A stretch of 54,435 nucleotides of DNA from contig WOZM01000299.1 of the NCBI GenBank assembly GCA_011620265.1, positions 1 through 54,435 on the forward strand. The letters are read 5' to 3'. The position numbers and the translations under genes were made by a program. This document shows, in pieces, positions 16,572 to 24,893 of this stretch; within the stretch, counting starts at the first letter, position 1, and every line of letters starts with the position of its first letter. Under the pieces are notes generated by a model that was given only the letters and a program-made list of their open reading frames with translations, did not search any database and had not been told where the DNA came from. This stretch comes from Paracoccaceae bacterium (lineage in GTDB: Bacteria > Pseudomonadota > Alphaproteobacteria > Rhodobacterales > Rhodobacteraceae).

Positions 16572-17290
16572 GCCCCCTCCGCGAGCGGGCCGAGCAGGAT
16601 CAGCGCCGGGCCATCCGACGCCTCGTCCGCGATCAGCCGCTCCATCGTGGCCAGCGTGCCGCGCACCAGCTTTTGCGCCGGGGTAGAGACGCTTTCGGCC
16701 AGCAGCGCCGGCGTGTCGGCCGCCATTCCCGCGCCCTGAAGCCGGCGGGCAAGCTCGGCGAAGGTGCGCTTGCCCATAAAGACGACCGTCGTCGCCGTCG
16801 CATCGGCGAGCGCGGCAAGGTTGATGTCCTCGGGCAGCGCGCCGGTCACGTCGTGGCCGGTGACGAACTGCACCCGGCGCGCCGTCAGCCGCCGGGTCAA
16901 GGGAATGCCCGCCGCTGCCGCAGCCGCCATCGCCGAGGTGACGCCGGGGACGATCTCGTAGCCGATCCCCTCGCCCCTGACGGCGGTGATCTCCTCCTCC
17001 AGCCGCCCGAACATCCCGCAATCGCCGGACTTGAGCCGCACCACCTTCGCCCCGGTCCGGGCGTAGTCGATGAGCAGCCGGTTGACGTGATCCTGCCGCG
17101 CCGAAGGGCGCCCCGCCCGCTTGCCGACGCCGACAAGATCCGCGCCCGGGCGGGCATGGGAGAGGATCGGCCCCGAGGCGAGGTCGTCGAAGAGGATCAC
17201 ATCGGCTGCCTGCAACCGCTGGACGGCCCGCACGGTCAGAAGCTCCGGATCGCCGGGGCCGGACGAGACGAAACTGACGAAGCCGCTCAT
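16568..17290 (-). CDS. cobA: Uroporphyrinogen-III C-methyltransferase, CobA
   Basis: Makes precorrin-2 from uroporphyrinogen III by SAM-dependent methylation at C2 and C7, the entry to corrinoids. The tetrapyrrole methylase domain is complete: FVSSGPGDPELLTVRAVQRL at the start, VVRLKSGDCGMFGR near 83-96, YEIVPGVTSAMAAAAAAGIP and the LTRRLTARRVQFVTGH segment. Length 240 aa without a siroheme fusion, so it is a dedicated SUMT. Both ends overlap neighbours by four bases (cobB upstream, DUF1636 downstream). Confidence 0.95.
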   Translation of the reverse strand: MSGFVSFVSSGPGDPELLTVRAVQRLQAADVILFDDLASGPILSHARPGADLVGVGKRAGRPSARQDHVNRLLIDYARTGAKVVRLKSGDCGMFGRLEEEITAVRGEGIGYEIVPGVTSAMAAAAAAGIPLTRRLTARRVQFVTGHDVTGALPEDINLAALADATATTVVFMGKRTFAELARRLQGAGMAADTPALLAESVSTPAQKLVRGTLATMERLIADEASDGPALILLGPLAEGA

Positions 17291-18597
17291 ATCGCCTCCG
17301 CGATCAAGTGAAAGAAGGTGCCGGTGGCGCGCCCCCGGCGCGATCCGGTCTCGGGCACCGGGTCGCCGTTCGCGTCCTCCACCCGCGCCAGCGCCATATC
17401 GGGTTGGTCGAGGATGGTCGAGTAGTGAAACTCGTGGCCCCGAAGCCGCGCGCCGGCCCGGTGGCCGGGTATGGCCGCGCCAAGCTCGGCGCACCGGTAG
17501 CCGAGATGCATCCTGCGCTTCTCGAACGAGGTGACGAGGCCGAGAAGCCCCGCCATCTCGTGCCGCCGCCCCTCGCGGTCGACGATCGCGGCGCCCATCG
17601 CCATGTAGCCGCCACACTCGCCATGCACCGGCTTCGTCTCGGAAAACAGTCTCAAACCCTGCCGAAACCGGCTTGCAGCGGCAAGCCTCGGCCCATGCAG
17701 TTCGGGATACCCGCCGGGCAGCCAGCAGCAATCGGCGCTGTCGTCGGGGGCCTCGTCGGCGAGGGGCGAGAAGGGCAGGATCTCGGCGCCGGCGGTCCGC
17801 CAGCCATCGAGAAGGTGCGGGTAGACGAAGGAAAACGCGGCGTCGCGGGCCAGCGCGATCCGCTGGCCGGGCGGGGTGACGCGAACCGGCGCGGCGGCCG
17901 GCAGCGTGCTGGCCGCCGCCGCCCCCCGGAGCGCCCCGAGGTCGAGATGTTCGGCGACGAAGGCCCCCGCCTCGGCGATGATTCGCTCCAGTTCGGGCGT
18001 TTCCTCGGCCTGGACGAGGCCAAGATGCCGCTCCGGCATCTCGATCGTCGCCTTGCGCGGCAGGGCGCCGAACACGCGGATCCCGGCCGCCTCCATCCCG
18101 ACCCGCACCAACGCCTCGTGACGCGGGCTCGCGACCCGGTTCAGGACCACGCCGGCCACCGTCACATCCGGCCGGAACGCGGCGAAGCCCTTCGCCACGG
18201 CGGCGGCTGATTGCGCCTGCCCCGACACGTCGAGGACCAGCACCACGGGCCAGCCGGTCAGCGCCGAAAGATCGGCCGAGGCGCCGGTCCCGGCCTCGCC
18301 GCGCCGGGCCACGCCGTCGAAGAGCCCCATCGAGCCTTCGGCCAGCACCAGATCGGCGTCCGCACCCGCCCCGATCAACCCGGCGATGCGGTCCGTCCCC
18401 ATCGCCCAGCTGTCGAGATTGACCGACATCCGCCCCGACGCCGCCCGGTGAAAGGCCGGGTCGATATAGTCCGGCCCGCTCTTGAATGGCTGGACCGTCA
18501 GGCCGGCGGCGCGGAAGGCGCCGAGAAGCCCCAGCATCAGCGTGGTCTTTCCGGTGCCCGAGGCCGGCGCCGAGATGATGAGGCCGGGCGGGGTCAT
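17287..18597 (-). CDS. cobB: Cobyrinate a,c-diamide synthase (hydrogenobyrinate type), CobB
   Basis: Amidates the a and c carboxylates with glutamine and ATP. In the aerobic pathway the substrate is hydrogenobyrinate, made by CobH. The N-terminal P-loop [18 protein letters not shown] is followed by [14 protein letters not shown]. The C-terminal glutaminase domain has the nucleophile Cys in [12 protein letters not shown] near residue 322 and a late His. Length 436 aa is typical. ATGA overlaps on both sides show coupled translation with cobM and cobA. Confidence 0.95.
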   Translation of the reverse strand: MTPPGLIISAPASGTGKTTLMLGLLGAFRAAGLTVQPFKSGPDYIDPAFHRAASGRMSVNLDSWAMGTDRIAGLIGAGADADLVLAEGSMGLFDGVARRGEAGTGASADLSALTGWPVVLVLDVSGQAQSAAAVAKGFAAFRPDVTVAGVVLNRVASPRHEALVRVGMEAAGIRVFGALPRKATIEMPERHLGLVQAEETPELERIIAEAGAFVAEHLDLGALRGAAAASTLPAAAPVRVTPPGQRIALARDAAFSFVYPHLLDGWRTAGAEILPFSPLADEAPDDSADCCWLPGGYPELHGPRLAAASRFRQGLRLFSETKPVHGECGGYMAMGAAIVDREGRRHEMAGLLGLVTSFEKRRMHLGYRCAELGAAIPGHRAGARLRGHEFHYSTILDQPDMALARVEDANGDPVPETGSRRGRATGTFFHLIAEAI

Positions 18598-19379
18598 GCG
18601 CTTTCCGGAAAGCGCGGGCTGGTGCCGACCGGCCGGTAGCGCCGGTCGTAATCGCCGGCATAGAGCCTGCTTTCGTCGAAATCCTCCGCCCCGAGCGAAT
18701 GCCCGACGAAGATCAGCGCGGTCCGCTCCATCTCCGCGCCGACGGCGGTTTCCAGCGTGGCCAGCGTGGCGCGGACGATGCGCTGGTCGGGCCAGCTCGC
18801 CCGCCAGATCACCGCGACGGGGCAGTCGGGGCCGTAATGGGGCACCAGTTCCACCACCACCCGGTCAAGGACATGCACCGACAGGTGGATCACGAGAACC
18901 GCTCCGGTCCGGGCAAAATTCTCCAGCGTCTCGCCCGGCGGCATCGAGGTCGCGCGGCCGGAGGTGCGGGTGAGAACGACCGATTGCGCGACACCGGGCA
19001 GGGTCAGTTCGGCGCCAAGCGCGGCGGCCCCGGCGGCGAAGGACGGGACGCCCGGCGTCACGTCATAGGGAATGCCGAGCGCACGCAGCCGCCTGAGCTG
19101 TTCGCCCATCGCCGACCAGACCGAAAGATCGCCGGAATGCAGCCGCGCCACGTCGAGGCCGGCCGCATGGGCGGCGGCGATCTCGGCAATGATGGCGTTG
19201 AGCGACATCGGTGCGGTGTTGACGATCCGCGCGCCGGCCGGGCAATGCGCCAGCACCGCCTCGGGCACCAGCGAGCCTGCGTAAAGACAGACCGGCGACG
19301 CGGCGATCAGATCGCGGCCGCGCAGGGTCAGCAAATCCGCCGCTCCGGGGCCCGCCCCGATGAAATGCACCGTCATCAT
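18594..19379 (-). CDS. cobM: Precorrin-4 C11-methyltransferase, CobM
   Basis: Methylates C11 of precorrin-4 to give precorrin-5. Tetrapyrrole methylase signature: [18 protein letters not shown], then [18 protein letters not shown] near 78-94 and [18 protein letters not shown]. Length 261 aa is normal. Two consecutive ATGs (19379 and 19376) make the exact start uncertain by one codon; the gene overlaps cobE by four bases. Confidence 0.95.
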   Translation of the reverse strand: MMTVHFIGAGPGAADLLTLRGRDLIAASPVCLYAGSLVPEAVLAHCPAGARIVNTAPMSLNAIIAEIAAAHAAGLDVARLHSGDLSVWSAMGEQLRRLRALGIPYDVTPGVPSFAAGAAALGAELTLPGVAQSVVLTRTSGRATSMPPGETLENFARTGAVLVIHLSVHVLDRVVVELVPHYGPDCPVAVIWRASWPDQRIVRATLATLETAVGAEMERTALIFVGHSLGAEDFDESRLYAGDYDRRYRPVGTSPRFPESA

Positions 19380-19750
19380 CCGTCTCCTTCCGCGATGGCG
19401 GCGGTGGCCATGCCATCGGTTGAAATCTGCCGTTCGCAGCAAAGCCGCGCGCCCGCTCCGGCGGCGACGAGCGCGGCGGCCTCGGCCACGCTCCCGGTGC
19501 CGAACCGCGCCGCGATCCGGGCGGACCGGGTCGGCGTCGCGCAGCCTTCGAGTGCCGTGGCGTCGAGCCCGACAAGCCGCAGGCCATGACGCGCCGCAAG
19601 CGCCAGAACAGGCTCTGTTCCGGCCCTTTCCGCGAGGGTAGCCAGCCGGTCCAGCGGACCCGGAGCGCGCGACAAGGCCTTTCCGACAGCGTCGGACAAC
19701 GCGGCCTCGGTCACGGCGCCGCGGCAGCCAATGCCCAGCACGCGGATCAT
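19376..19750 (-). CDS. cobE: CobE/CbiG C-terminal-like cobalamin biosynthesis protein
   Basis: A 124-aa stand-alone version of the CbiG C-terminal domain, found in aerobic cobalamin operons as CobE. It begins [16 protein letters not shown] and has [15 protein letters not shown] near 56-70 and [16 protein letters not shown] near 83-98, both family hallmarks. Its biochemical role is not settled; binding of corrinoid intermediates has been proposed. It is coupled with cobL upstream and cobM downstream by four-base overlaps. Confidence 0.88.
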   Translation of the reverse strand: MIRVLGIGCRGAVTEAALSDAVGKALSRAPGPLDRLATLAERAGTEPVLALAARHGLRLVGLDATALEGCATPTRSARIAARFGTGSVAEAAALVAAGAGARLCCERQISTDGMATAAIAEGDG

Positions 19751-20928
19751 CGGACGGTGCTCCATTGCACCACCGGCCGCACCGGGACCCAGCCGCGCAG
19801 GCGGCCGAGCGGCGCCGCTTCGGCAAGCTCGATCCGCATCAGGTTGCCGCCGCGCGCCGCATGCTCGGCCGCAAGCAGCGCCTCGGTCTCGAGCGTCACG
19901 CCGTTCACGACGAGCCGGGCGCCGGGCGGCAGCATTGACCACAGATCCGCAATCATCGCTTCGGTCGCGCCGCCACCGATGAAGACCGCGTCGGGCGCGT
20001 CCAGCCCCGCGACCGCCTCGGGCGCGCGCCCGACGACGACCTGAAGAAGATGATCGACGCCGAACCGCTTGGCATTCTCGGCGATATTCGCCGCACGGTC
20101 ATCCCGCGCCTCGACCGCGACGGCCCGCCCGCCGGCAAGACACCATTCGACCGCGATCGAACCCGACCCCGAACCGAGATCCCATAGAACCTCGCCCGGG
20201 CGCGGTGCGAGGGTGGAGAGTGTAACGGCCCGCACCGGCCGCTTGGTGATCTGCCCGTCGGTGGCGAACAACTCGTCGGCCAGGCCGAACCCGCGCATCA
20301 GGCCCGGCGCGCCCGCGACCTCAATCGCGACCGCGACCGGCGCTTCGATACCGGTCAGGTCGAACGCATCGGCGCGGCTGGCGCGGACCCGCTGTTGAGC
20401 ACCGCCCATCCGCTCCAGCACATGCACCCGAGTGGCTCCAAAACCCTGCGCGACAAGCCAGGATGCCAGCGCCGCAGGCGCGGCGCCGTCGCGAAGGGTC
20501 GCGATGATCGCGGCGCCGGGGTGCAGGACAGGGACCAACCTTTCGAACGGTGCCGCATGGAGACCGAGGCAAATGCTGCGCTGGATCGACCAGCCCAGAT
20601 GCGCGGCCACGAGCGAAAAGACCGAAGGCGCCGGGATCACCCTGTATTCCGCGCGCGGCACATGCTCTGCGATGCGCGCGCCGGCGCCATACCAGAACGG
20701 ATCGCCGGAGGTCAGAACGACGACGCTCCTGCCCTTTTCGGCCAGAACAGGGTCTATATCGAACGGGATCGGCCACGGCCGTCCCTTCGCGCCGGCCCCG
20801 GCAAGATTCAGATGCCGGGGACCGCCGAAAATGATTTCGGCCCGAAGCAGCGCCGCGCGGCTTGCATCCGGCAGCCCGGCGTGACCATCTTCGCCGATAC
20901 CGATGATGGTGAGCCAGGGATCAGACAT
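19747..20928 (-). CDS. cobL: Precorrin-6Y C5,15-methyltransferase (decarboxylating), CobL
   Basis: A two-domain enzyme that methylates C5 and C15 and decarboxylates the C12 acetate. The N-terminal half is a tetrapyrrole methylase ([38 protein letters not shown]). The C-terminal half is a Rossmann methyltransferase, [15 protein letters not shown] near 257-271. Length 393 aa is normal. The start is ATG 20928; this start codon overlaps the start region of the divergent cobK, so there is no intergenic DNA between the two. Confidence 0.95.
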   Translation of the reverse strand: MSDPWLTIIGIGEDGHAGLPDASRAALLRAEIIFGGPRHLNLAGAGAKGRPWPIPFDIDPVLAEKGRSVVVLTSGDPFWYGAGARIAEHVPRAEYRVIPAPSVFSLVAAHLGWSIQRSICLGLHAAPFERLVPVLHPGAAIIATLRDGAAPAALASWLVAQGFGATRVHVLERMGGAQQRVRASRADAFDLTGIEAPVAVAIEVAGAPGLMRGFGLADELFATDGQITKRPVRAVTLSTLAPRPGEVLWDLGSGSGSIAVEWCLAGGRAVAVEARDDRAANIAENAKRFGVDHLLQVVVGRAPEAVAGLDAPDAVFIGGGATEAMIADLWSMLPPGARLVVNGVTLETEALLAAEHAARGGNLMRIELAEAAPLGRLRGWVPVRPVVQWSTVR

Positions 20929-20929
20929 G

Positions 20930-21676
20930 ATGCGCGTCCTTCTTCTGGGCGGAACGACCGAAGCCACTGTGATCGCGCGACATTTCGCGGATCACGGGAT
21001 CGACGCGATCTATTCCTACGCCGGCCGCACGAGCGCGCCGGTGGCGCAGCCCTTGCCGACGCGCGTCGGCGGGTTCGGCGGCGTCGAGGGGCTGGCGGCC
21101 TGGCTGGCCGCCGAGAGGATCACCCATATCGTCGACGCGACGCACCCCTTCGCCGCCGGGATGAGCCGCAATGCGATCGACGCCGCTGCTGCGACCGGGC
21201 TGCCGCTCTGCGGCTACGCGCGGGCGCCGTGGGACGCGGGCGAGGGCGACGACTGGACCCATGTCGCCGATATCGCCGCCGCCGTCGATGCGCTGCCGGA
21301 AGAGCCCTGCCGCATCTTCCTCGCCATCGGGCGCCAGACCCTTTCGGCCTTCGCGGTCAAGCCCTGGCACCAGTATCTCTTGCGCCTCGTCGATCGGCCC
21401 GAAGGGCGGTTGCCGCTGCCCGACGCCGAGATCGTGGTGGCCCGTGGCCCCTTCACCGAGGCCGGCGACCTGAAGCTTCTGAAATCCCGCCGCGTCAACC
21501 TGATCGTCGCCAAGAATTCCGGCGGCGACGGCGCGCGGGCAAAGCTCGATGCCGCGCGGGCCTTGCGGATTCCGGTGATCATGATCGACCGGCCGGTCCT
21601 GCCGCCGCGACGGATCGCACGGGATCTGCCCGGGGTTATGGCGTTTCTCGGTCATCCCGCCGACCTCGGCGTGTAG
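20930..21676 (+). CDS. cobK: Precorrin-6A reductase, CobK
   Basis: NADPH-dependent reduction of precorrin-6A to precorrin-6B. The N-terminal LLLGGTTEATVIARHFADHG is the nucleotide-binding start of the CobK/CbiJ family; HIVDATHPFAAGMSRNAI and the C-terminal IPVIMIDRPVLPP are also conserved. Length 248 aa. Two tandem ATGs (20927, 20930); the second is favoured, with AGGGA at 20916-20920. It is the only plus-strand gene in the cobF-to-cobW region. Its ribosome site and promoter must lie inside cobL, and its 3' end overlaps cobJ by 25 bp. Confidence 0.93.
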   Translation: MRVLLLGGTTEATVIARHFADHGIDAIYSYAGRTSAPVAQPLPTRVGGFGGVEGLAAWLAAERITHIVDATHPFAAGMSRNAIDAAAATGLPLCGYARAPWDAGEGDDWTHVADIAAAVDALPEEPCRIFLAIGRQTLSAFAVKPWHQYLLRLVDRPEGRLPLPDAEIVVARGPFTEAGDLKLLKSRRVNLIVAKNSGGDGARAKLDAARALRIPVIMIDRPVLPPRRIARDLPGVMAFLGHPADLGV

Positions 21677-22386
21677 ACGAAGCGCCCGACCCGGCGCGTC
21701 TCGGCATTGCCGAGGATCACGACCGTGCGCATGTCGGCCATCTCCGGCGTCGCCTCGGCCAGGGTCACGGTGCTCAGGCTCTCGTCCGGCGTGGTCACGG
21801 CCCGGGCGAAGGAGATCAGCCGCTCCGGCCCGCAGGTCTCGCGCAGGATGTCGAGGGCGCGGGCGAACTGGTGCGGGCGGCTTTTCGAACGCGGATTGTA
21901 GAACGCCATCGCGAAACCGGCCTCGGCCGCGAGCCGCAGGCGGCGTTCGATCAGATCCCACGGCTTCAGGTTGTCGGAAAGGTTGATCGCACAGAAATCG
22001 TGGCCGAGCGGTGCGCCGAGCCGGGCGGCAGCGGCGAGCATCGCGGTGATGCCGGGCAGGATGCGGATGTCGAATCGCTCCGGCTCCGGCCGCGCTTCCA
22101 GCGCCTCGAAGAGGGCGGAGGCCATCGCGAAGATGCCGGGATCGCCCGACGACACGACGACGACCCGCTTGTCCGCCGCCGCCATGTCGAGCGCATGGCC
22201 GGCGCGGTCGAGCTCCACCCGGTTGTCCGAGGGATGGAGCGTGAGGCCCGGGCGCGGGGCGACGCGGGCGACGTACGGAATGTAGCCCACCACATCGGTC
22301 GCCTCGGCCAGCGCGCTGCGGACTTCGTCCGTCACCAGCGCCTCATCCCCCGGCCCGAGGCCGGCAACCGCGATCCAGCCGGTCAT
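21652..22386 (-). CDS. cobJ: Precorrin-3B C17-methyltransferase (ring contraction), CobJ
   Basis: Methylates C17 and contracts the ring to precorrin-4. Motifs: VAGLGPGDEALVTDEV at the start, VVVVSSGDPGIFAMASALFE near 75-94, RILPGITAMLAAAARLGAPL and CAINLSDNLKPW. Length 244 aa is a single-domain CobJ, without the CbiG or cobalamin fusions seen elsewhere. It overlaps cobI by four bases upstream and cobK (opposite strand) by 25 bases. Confidence 0.95.
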   Translation of the reverse strand: MTGWIAVAGLGPGDEALVTDEVRSALAEATDVVGYIPYVARVAPRPGLTLHPSDNRVELDRAGHALDMAAADKRVVVVSSGDPGIFAMASALFEALEARPEPERFDIRILPGITAMLAAAARLGAPLGHDFCAINLSDNLKPWDLIERRLRLAAEAGFAMAFYNPRSKSRPHQFARALDILRETCGPERLISFARAVTTPDESLSTVTLAEATPEMADMRTVVILGNAETRRVGRFVYTPRSAG

Positions 22387-23105
22387 GGCCGCCGCCCCTG
22401 ACCATGCACGACGACGATGGAGAAATAGGGCGTGACCTCGTCGGCCTCCGACAGGCGCTGGACGCGCTGCCCCTCCATCGTGCCCCGCTCCACGATCCAG
22501 GCGGCGCCGAGCCGTCCGGCAGTCGCAAGGGCCCGGCGCAGCTTCGGCAGGTTGCGGCCGATCTTCATCACCACGAGCGCATCGGCATCGCGGGCGCGCA
22601 TCGCCAGCTCTTCCTCCGGCAGCGTGGCCATCAGCACCGTCAGCACGTCGTCGCCCCAGGTGATCGGCACACCCGTCGCGGTCCAGCAGCCGGACATGCC
22701 GGTGATGCCGGGGACGACCTCCACCTCTGCGCGGCCCTGAAGGCGCGAATGAAGATGCATGAACGAGCCGTAGAAGAACGGATCGCCCTCGCAAAGCACG
22801 ATAACAGTCTCTGTTTCGGCCAGTTCGGCGAGTTTCTTCGCCCAGTCCTCGTAGAATTCGGCAAGGAGGCGGTTGTATTCCGGGTCGGAGAAATGGATCT
22901 CGGTCGTGACCGGATATTCCATCGGATACTCGGAAACGCCCTCACCGATCATCCCTTTCACGATCTGGCGCGCCTGGCCCGCGCGCCCCGCCTTGCGGAA
23001 ATAGGCGACATGGGCGGCCCCGCGCACCAGCCGGTCGGCCCTTACGCTCATCAATTCGGGATCGCCGGGGCCGAGGCCGACGCAGATGACCTTGCCCATT
23101 GTCAT
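22383..23105 (-). CDS. cobI: Precorrin-2 C20-methyltransferase, CobI
   Basis: Methylates C20 of precorrin-2 to form precorrin-3A. The sequence begins KVICVGLGPGDPELMSVRAD and has VIVLCEGDPFFYGSFMHLH near 96-114 and VVPGITGMSGCWTATGVPIT, all diagnostic for C20 methyltransferases. Length 240 aa. The ATG at 23105 overlaps the cobH stop by four bases; ATG 23099 is an alternative start. Confidence 0.95.
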   Translation of the reverse strand: MTMGKVICVGLGPGDPELMSVRADRLVRGAAHVAYFRKAGRAGQARQIVKGMIGEGVSEYPMEYPVTTEIHFSDPEYNRLLAEFYEDWAKKLAELAETETVIVLCEGDPFFYGSFMHLHSRLQGRAEVEVVPGITGMSGCWTATGVPITWGDDVLTVLMATLPEEELAMRARDADALVVMKIGRNLPKLRRALATAGRLGAAWIVERGTMEGQRVQRLSEADEVTPYFSIVVVHGQGRRP

Positions 23106-23731
23106 TCCGTCCGGCTGGCGAGCGCGTTGACCGCCGCGACAGTGATCGCCGATCCGCCGAGCCGGCCCTTCACGATCAGCGACGGCACCGGCAGGTCGGC
23201 CATCAGCGCGTCCTTCGATTCCGCCGCGCCGACGAAACCCACCGGGCAGCCGATGATCGCGGCGGGGCGCGGACAGGCCGGATCTTCGAGCATGTCGAGA
23301 AGGTGGAAAAGGGCGGTCGGCGCATTGCCGATCGCCACCACCGCGCCCGCCAGATGCGGCCGCCAGAGTTCCAGCGCGGCGGCCGAGCGGGTATTGCCCA
23401 TCGTCTTCGCCATGTCCGGCACGCGCGGATCGTTGAGGGTGCAGATCACCTCGTTGTTCGCGGGCAGGCGCGGCCGGGTGATGCCCTCGCTCACCATCCG
23501 CGCATCGCAGAGGATCGGCGCCCCGGCTTCGAGCGCCGCCCGCGCCGCTTTCGCCATGCCGGGCGAGAAGCGGACGTGGCGTTCAAGCCCGACCATCCCG
23601 GCGGCATGGATCATCCGGACCACGACCACCTCTTCCTCGGGGGTGAAACCGTCCAGCGCGGCCTCGGCCCGGATCGTGGCGAAACTCTCGCGGTAAATGG
23701 CGGCGCCGTCGGTCTGGTAGCTATGAGGCAT
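23102..23731 (-). CDS. cobH: Precorrin-8X methylmutase, CobH
   Basis: Moves the C11 methyl to C12, giving hydrogenobyrinate. The catalytic His sits in VVRMIHAAGMVGLERHVRF near residue 42, and the GCPVGFVGAAESKDAL segment near 165-180 is conserved. Length 209 aa is normal. It overlaps the cobG 3' partner frame by 11 bases (cobG starts the operon unit upstream at 24893 and ends at 23721). Confidence 0.95.
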   Translation of the reverse strand: MPHSYQTDGAAIYRESFATIRAEAALDGFTPEEEVVVVRMIHAAGMVGLERHVRFSPGMAKAARAALEAGAPILCDARMVSEGITRPRLPANNEVICTLNDPRVPDMAKTMGNTRSAAALELWRPHLAGAVVAIGNAPTALFHLLDMLEDPACPRPAAIIGCPVGFVGAAESKDALMADLPVPSLIVKGRLGGSAITVAAVNALASRTE

Positions 23732-24893
23732 GAGTGATCTCGGTCAGGATGTGAAAGGTAAGCACGGCGGGGTCGAGCCCGGTGCGACTGGGTGTATCGG
23801 CGGCGCTACCGTCGCGGATCAGATCGACGGTGCCGCCCGGCCGCCCCACCAGCGTCAGCGGTGCCGCGCCGGGATGGGCGCAGCCCTTGGCGCAGCCCGA
23901 CACATGCAGCCGCTTCCCGGGCGCGAGTGCGGCGCACAAGGCCCGCGCGAGCGGCCGCGTGGCGACCTGCGCTTGTGGACAGCCCGGCGCGCCGGTGCAG
24001 GCGACGACCCGCAGAAGCGGGCTGTCGGGGTCTGTGATCACACCGGCAATCGCCGGTATGGCGCCGGCCCCTTCGACCAGGAGCATCCGCCAGGGCGTCA
24101 CCCGGAGCGGGCCGGTTTCGGCAAGGACAGACAATGTTTCGGCGCGCATCTGGCCGAATTCGAACGCGACCAGGACGCCCTGCGCCACCGGACCGGGGCC
24201 GGGATCGACCACCGCGACGGTCGGGGCGGCCGGGAATTCGGCAAAGGCCGGCGGCAAGACCACGCCCCGGGCCAGATGCGCCGCCATGCGGCCCCGGCCC
24301 TGCGGAGCGCCGCCGCCGTCGAGGAACCAGCGCGCGAGGTCCAGCGCCACGTCGGTCGCGGTCTCGGCTGTTGCCCGGGCACAGGTGGCGGCGCCGTCCG
24401 GGCGGACCAGCAGGCCGCCATCCGGGCCGCGCTCGATCCGGATGTCGGCGGAAACCGCGGTGAGCACCGGCGCCGCCCCGCAATCGACCGCATAGCCGAA
24501 CTTGCCCGGCGTATCCGGCGCGTCCGGCCGCGTCAGCGCCGCCGCCAGCGACCGCACGACCGCCTGCACACCGTCGCCGTCCTTCCAGAACGGCGTGACG
24601 ACGATGTTGCGGCGGCTCTCCGCCTCGGTCGATTCGTCTATGAGGCCCAGCGCGGAAAGACCCTCGATCAGCGGACCATGCCCGTCCTCGGTCACGCCGC
24701 GAAGCTGCACGTTCGCCCGCGACGACAGGTCGATGAGGCCGTTGCCGTGGCGAAGCGACAGCTCGGCTATTCCCGATGCCTGCTCCGGCGTCAGCCGGCC
24801 GCCGCGCGGGCGCACCCGCACGACCAGCCCGTCGCCCGACATCATCGGCCGCAGCGCGCCGGGGCACCAGCCCTGGATGACCGGCGCGCTCAT
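23721..24893 (-). CDS. cobG: Precorrin-3B synthase, CobG (O2-dependent, 4Fe-4S)
   Basis: A monooxygenase of the sulfite/nitrite reductase fold that makes precorrin-3B from precorrin-3A using O2. Two ferredoxin-like halves are visible (VRVRPRGGRLTPEQASGIAE near 25-44). The Fe-S ligands appear as CTGAPGC (299-305) and CAKGCAHP (334-341), a C-x5-C plus C-x3-C pattern. Length 390 aa. Presence of CobG, and not CobZ, fixes this as the CobG branch of the aerobic pathway. ATGA overlap with the cobN stop. Confidence 0.93.
   Translation of the reverse strand: MSAPVIQGWCPGALRPMMSGDGLVVRVRPRGGRLTPEQASGIAELSLRHGNGLIDLSSRANVQLRGVTEDGHGPLIEGLSALGLIDESTEAESRRNIVVTPFWKDGDGVQAVVRSLAAALTRPDAPDTPGKFGYAVDCGAAPVLTAVSADIRIERGPDGGLLVRPDGAATCARATAETATDVALDLARWFLDGGGAPQGRGRMAAHLARGVVLPPAFAEFPAAPTVAVVDPGPGPVAQGVLVAFEFGQMRAETLSVLAETGPLRVTPWRMLLVEGAGAIPAIAGVITDPDSPLLRVVACTGAPGCPQAQVATRPLARALCAALAPGKRLHVSGCAKGCAHPGAAPLTLVGRPGGTVDLIRDGSAADTPSRTGLDPAVLTFHILTEITHAS

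Noticed and set aside
20395-22401. A 668-codon plus-strand frame across cobL, cobK and cobJ
   Set aside because: It covers cobK in another frame and is antisense to cobL and cobJ, which are certain; no motif seen.
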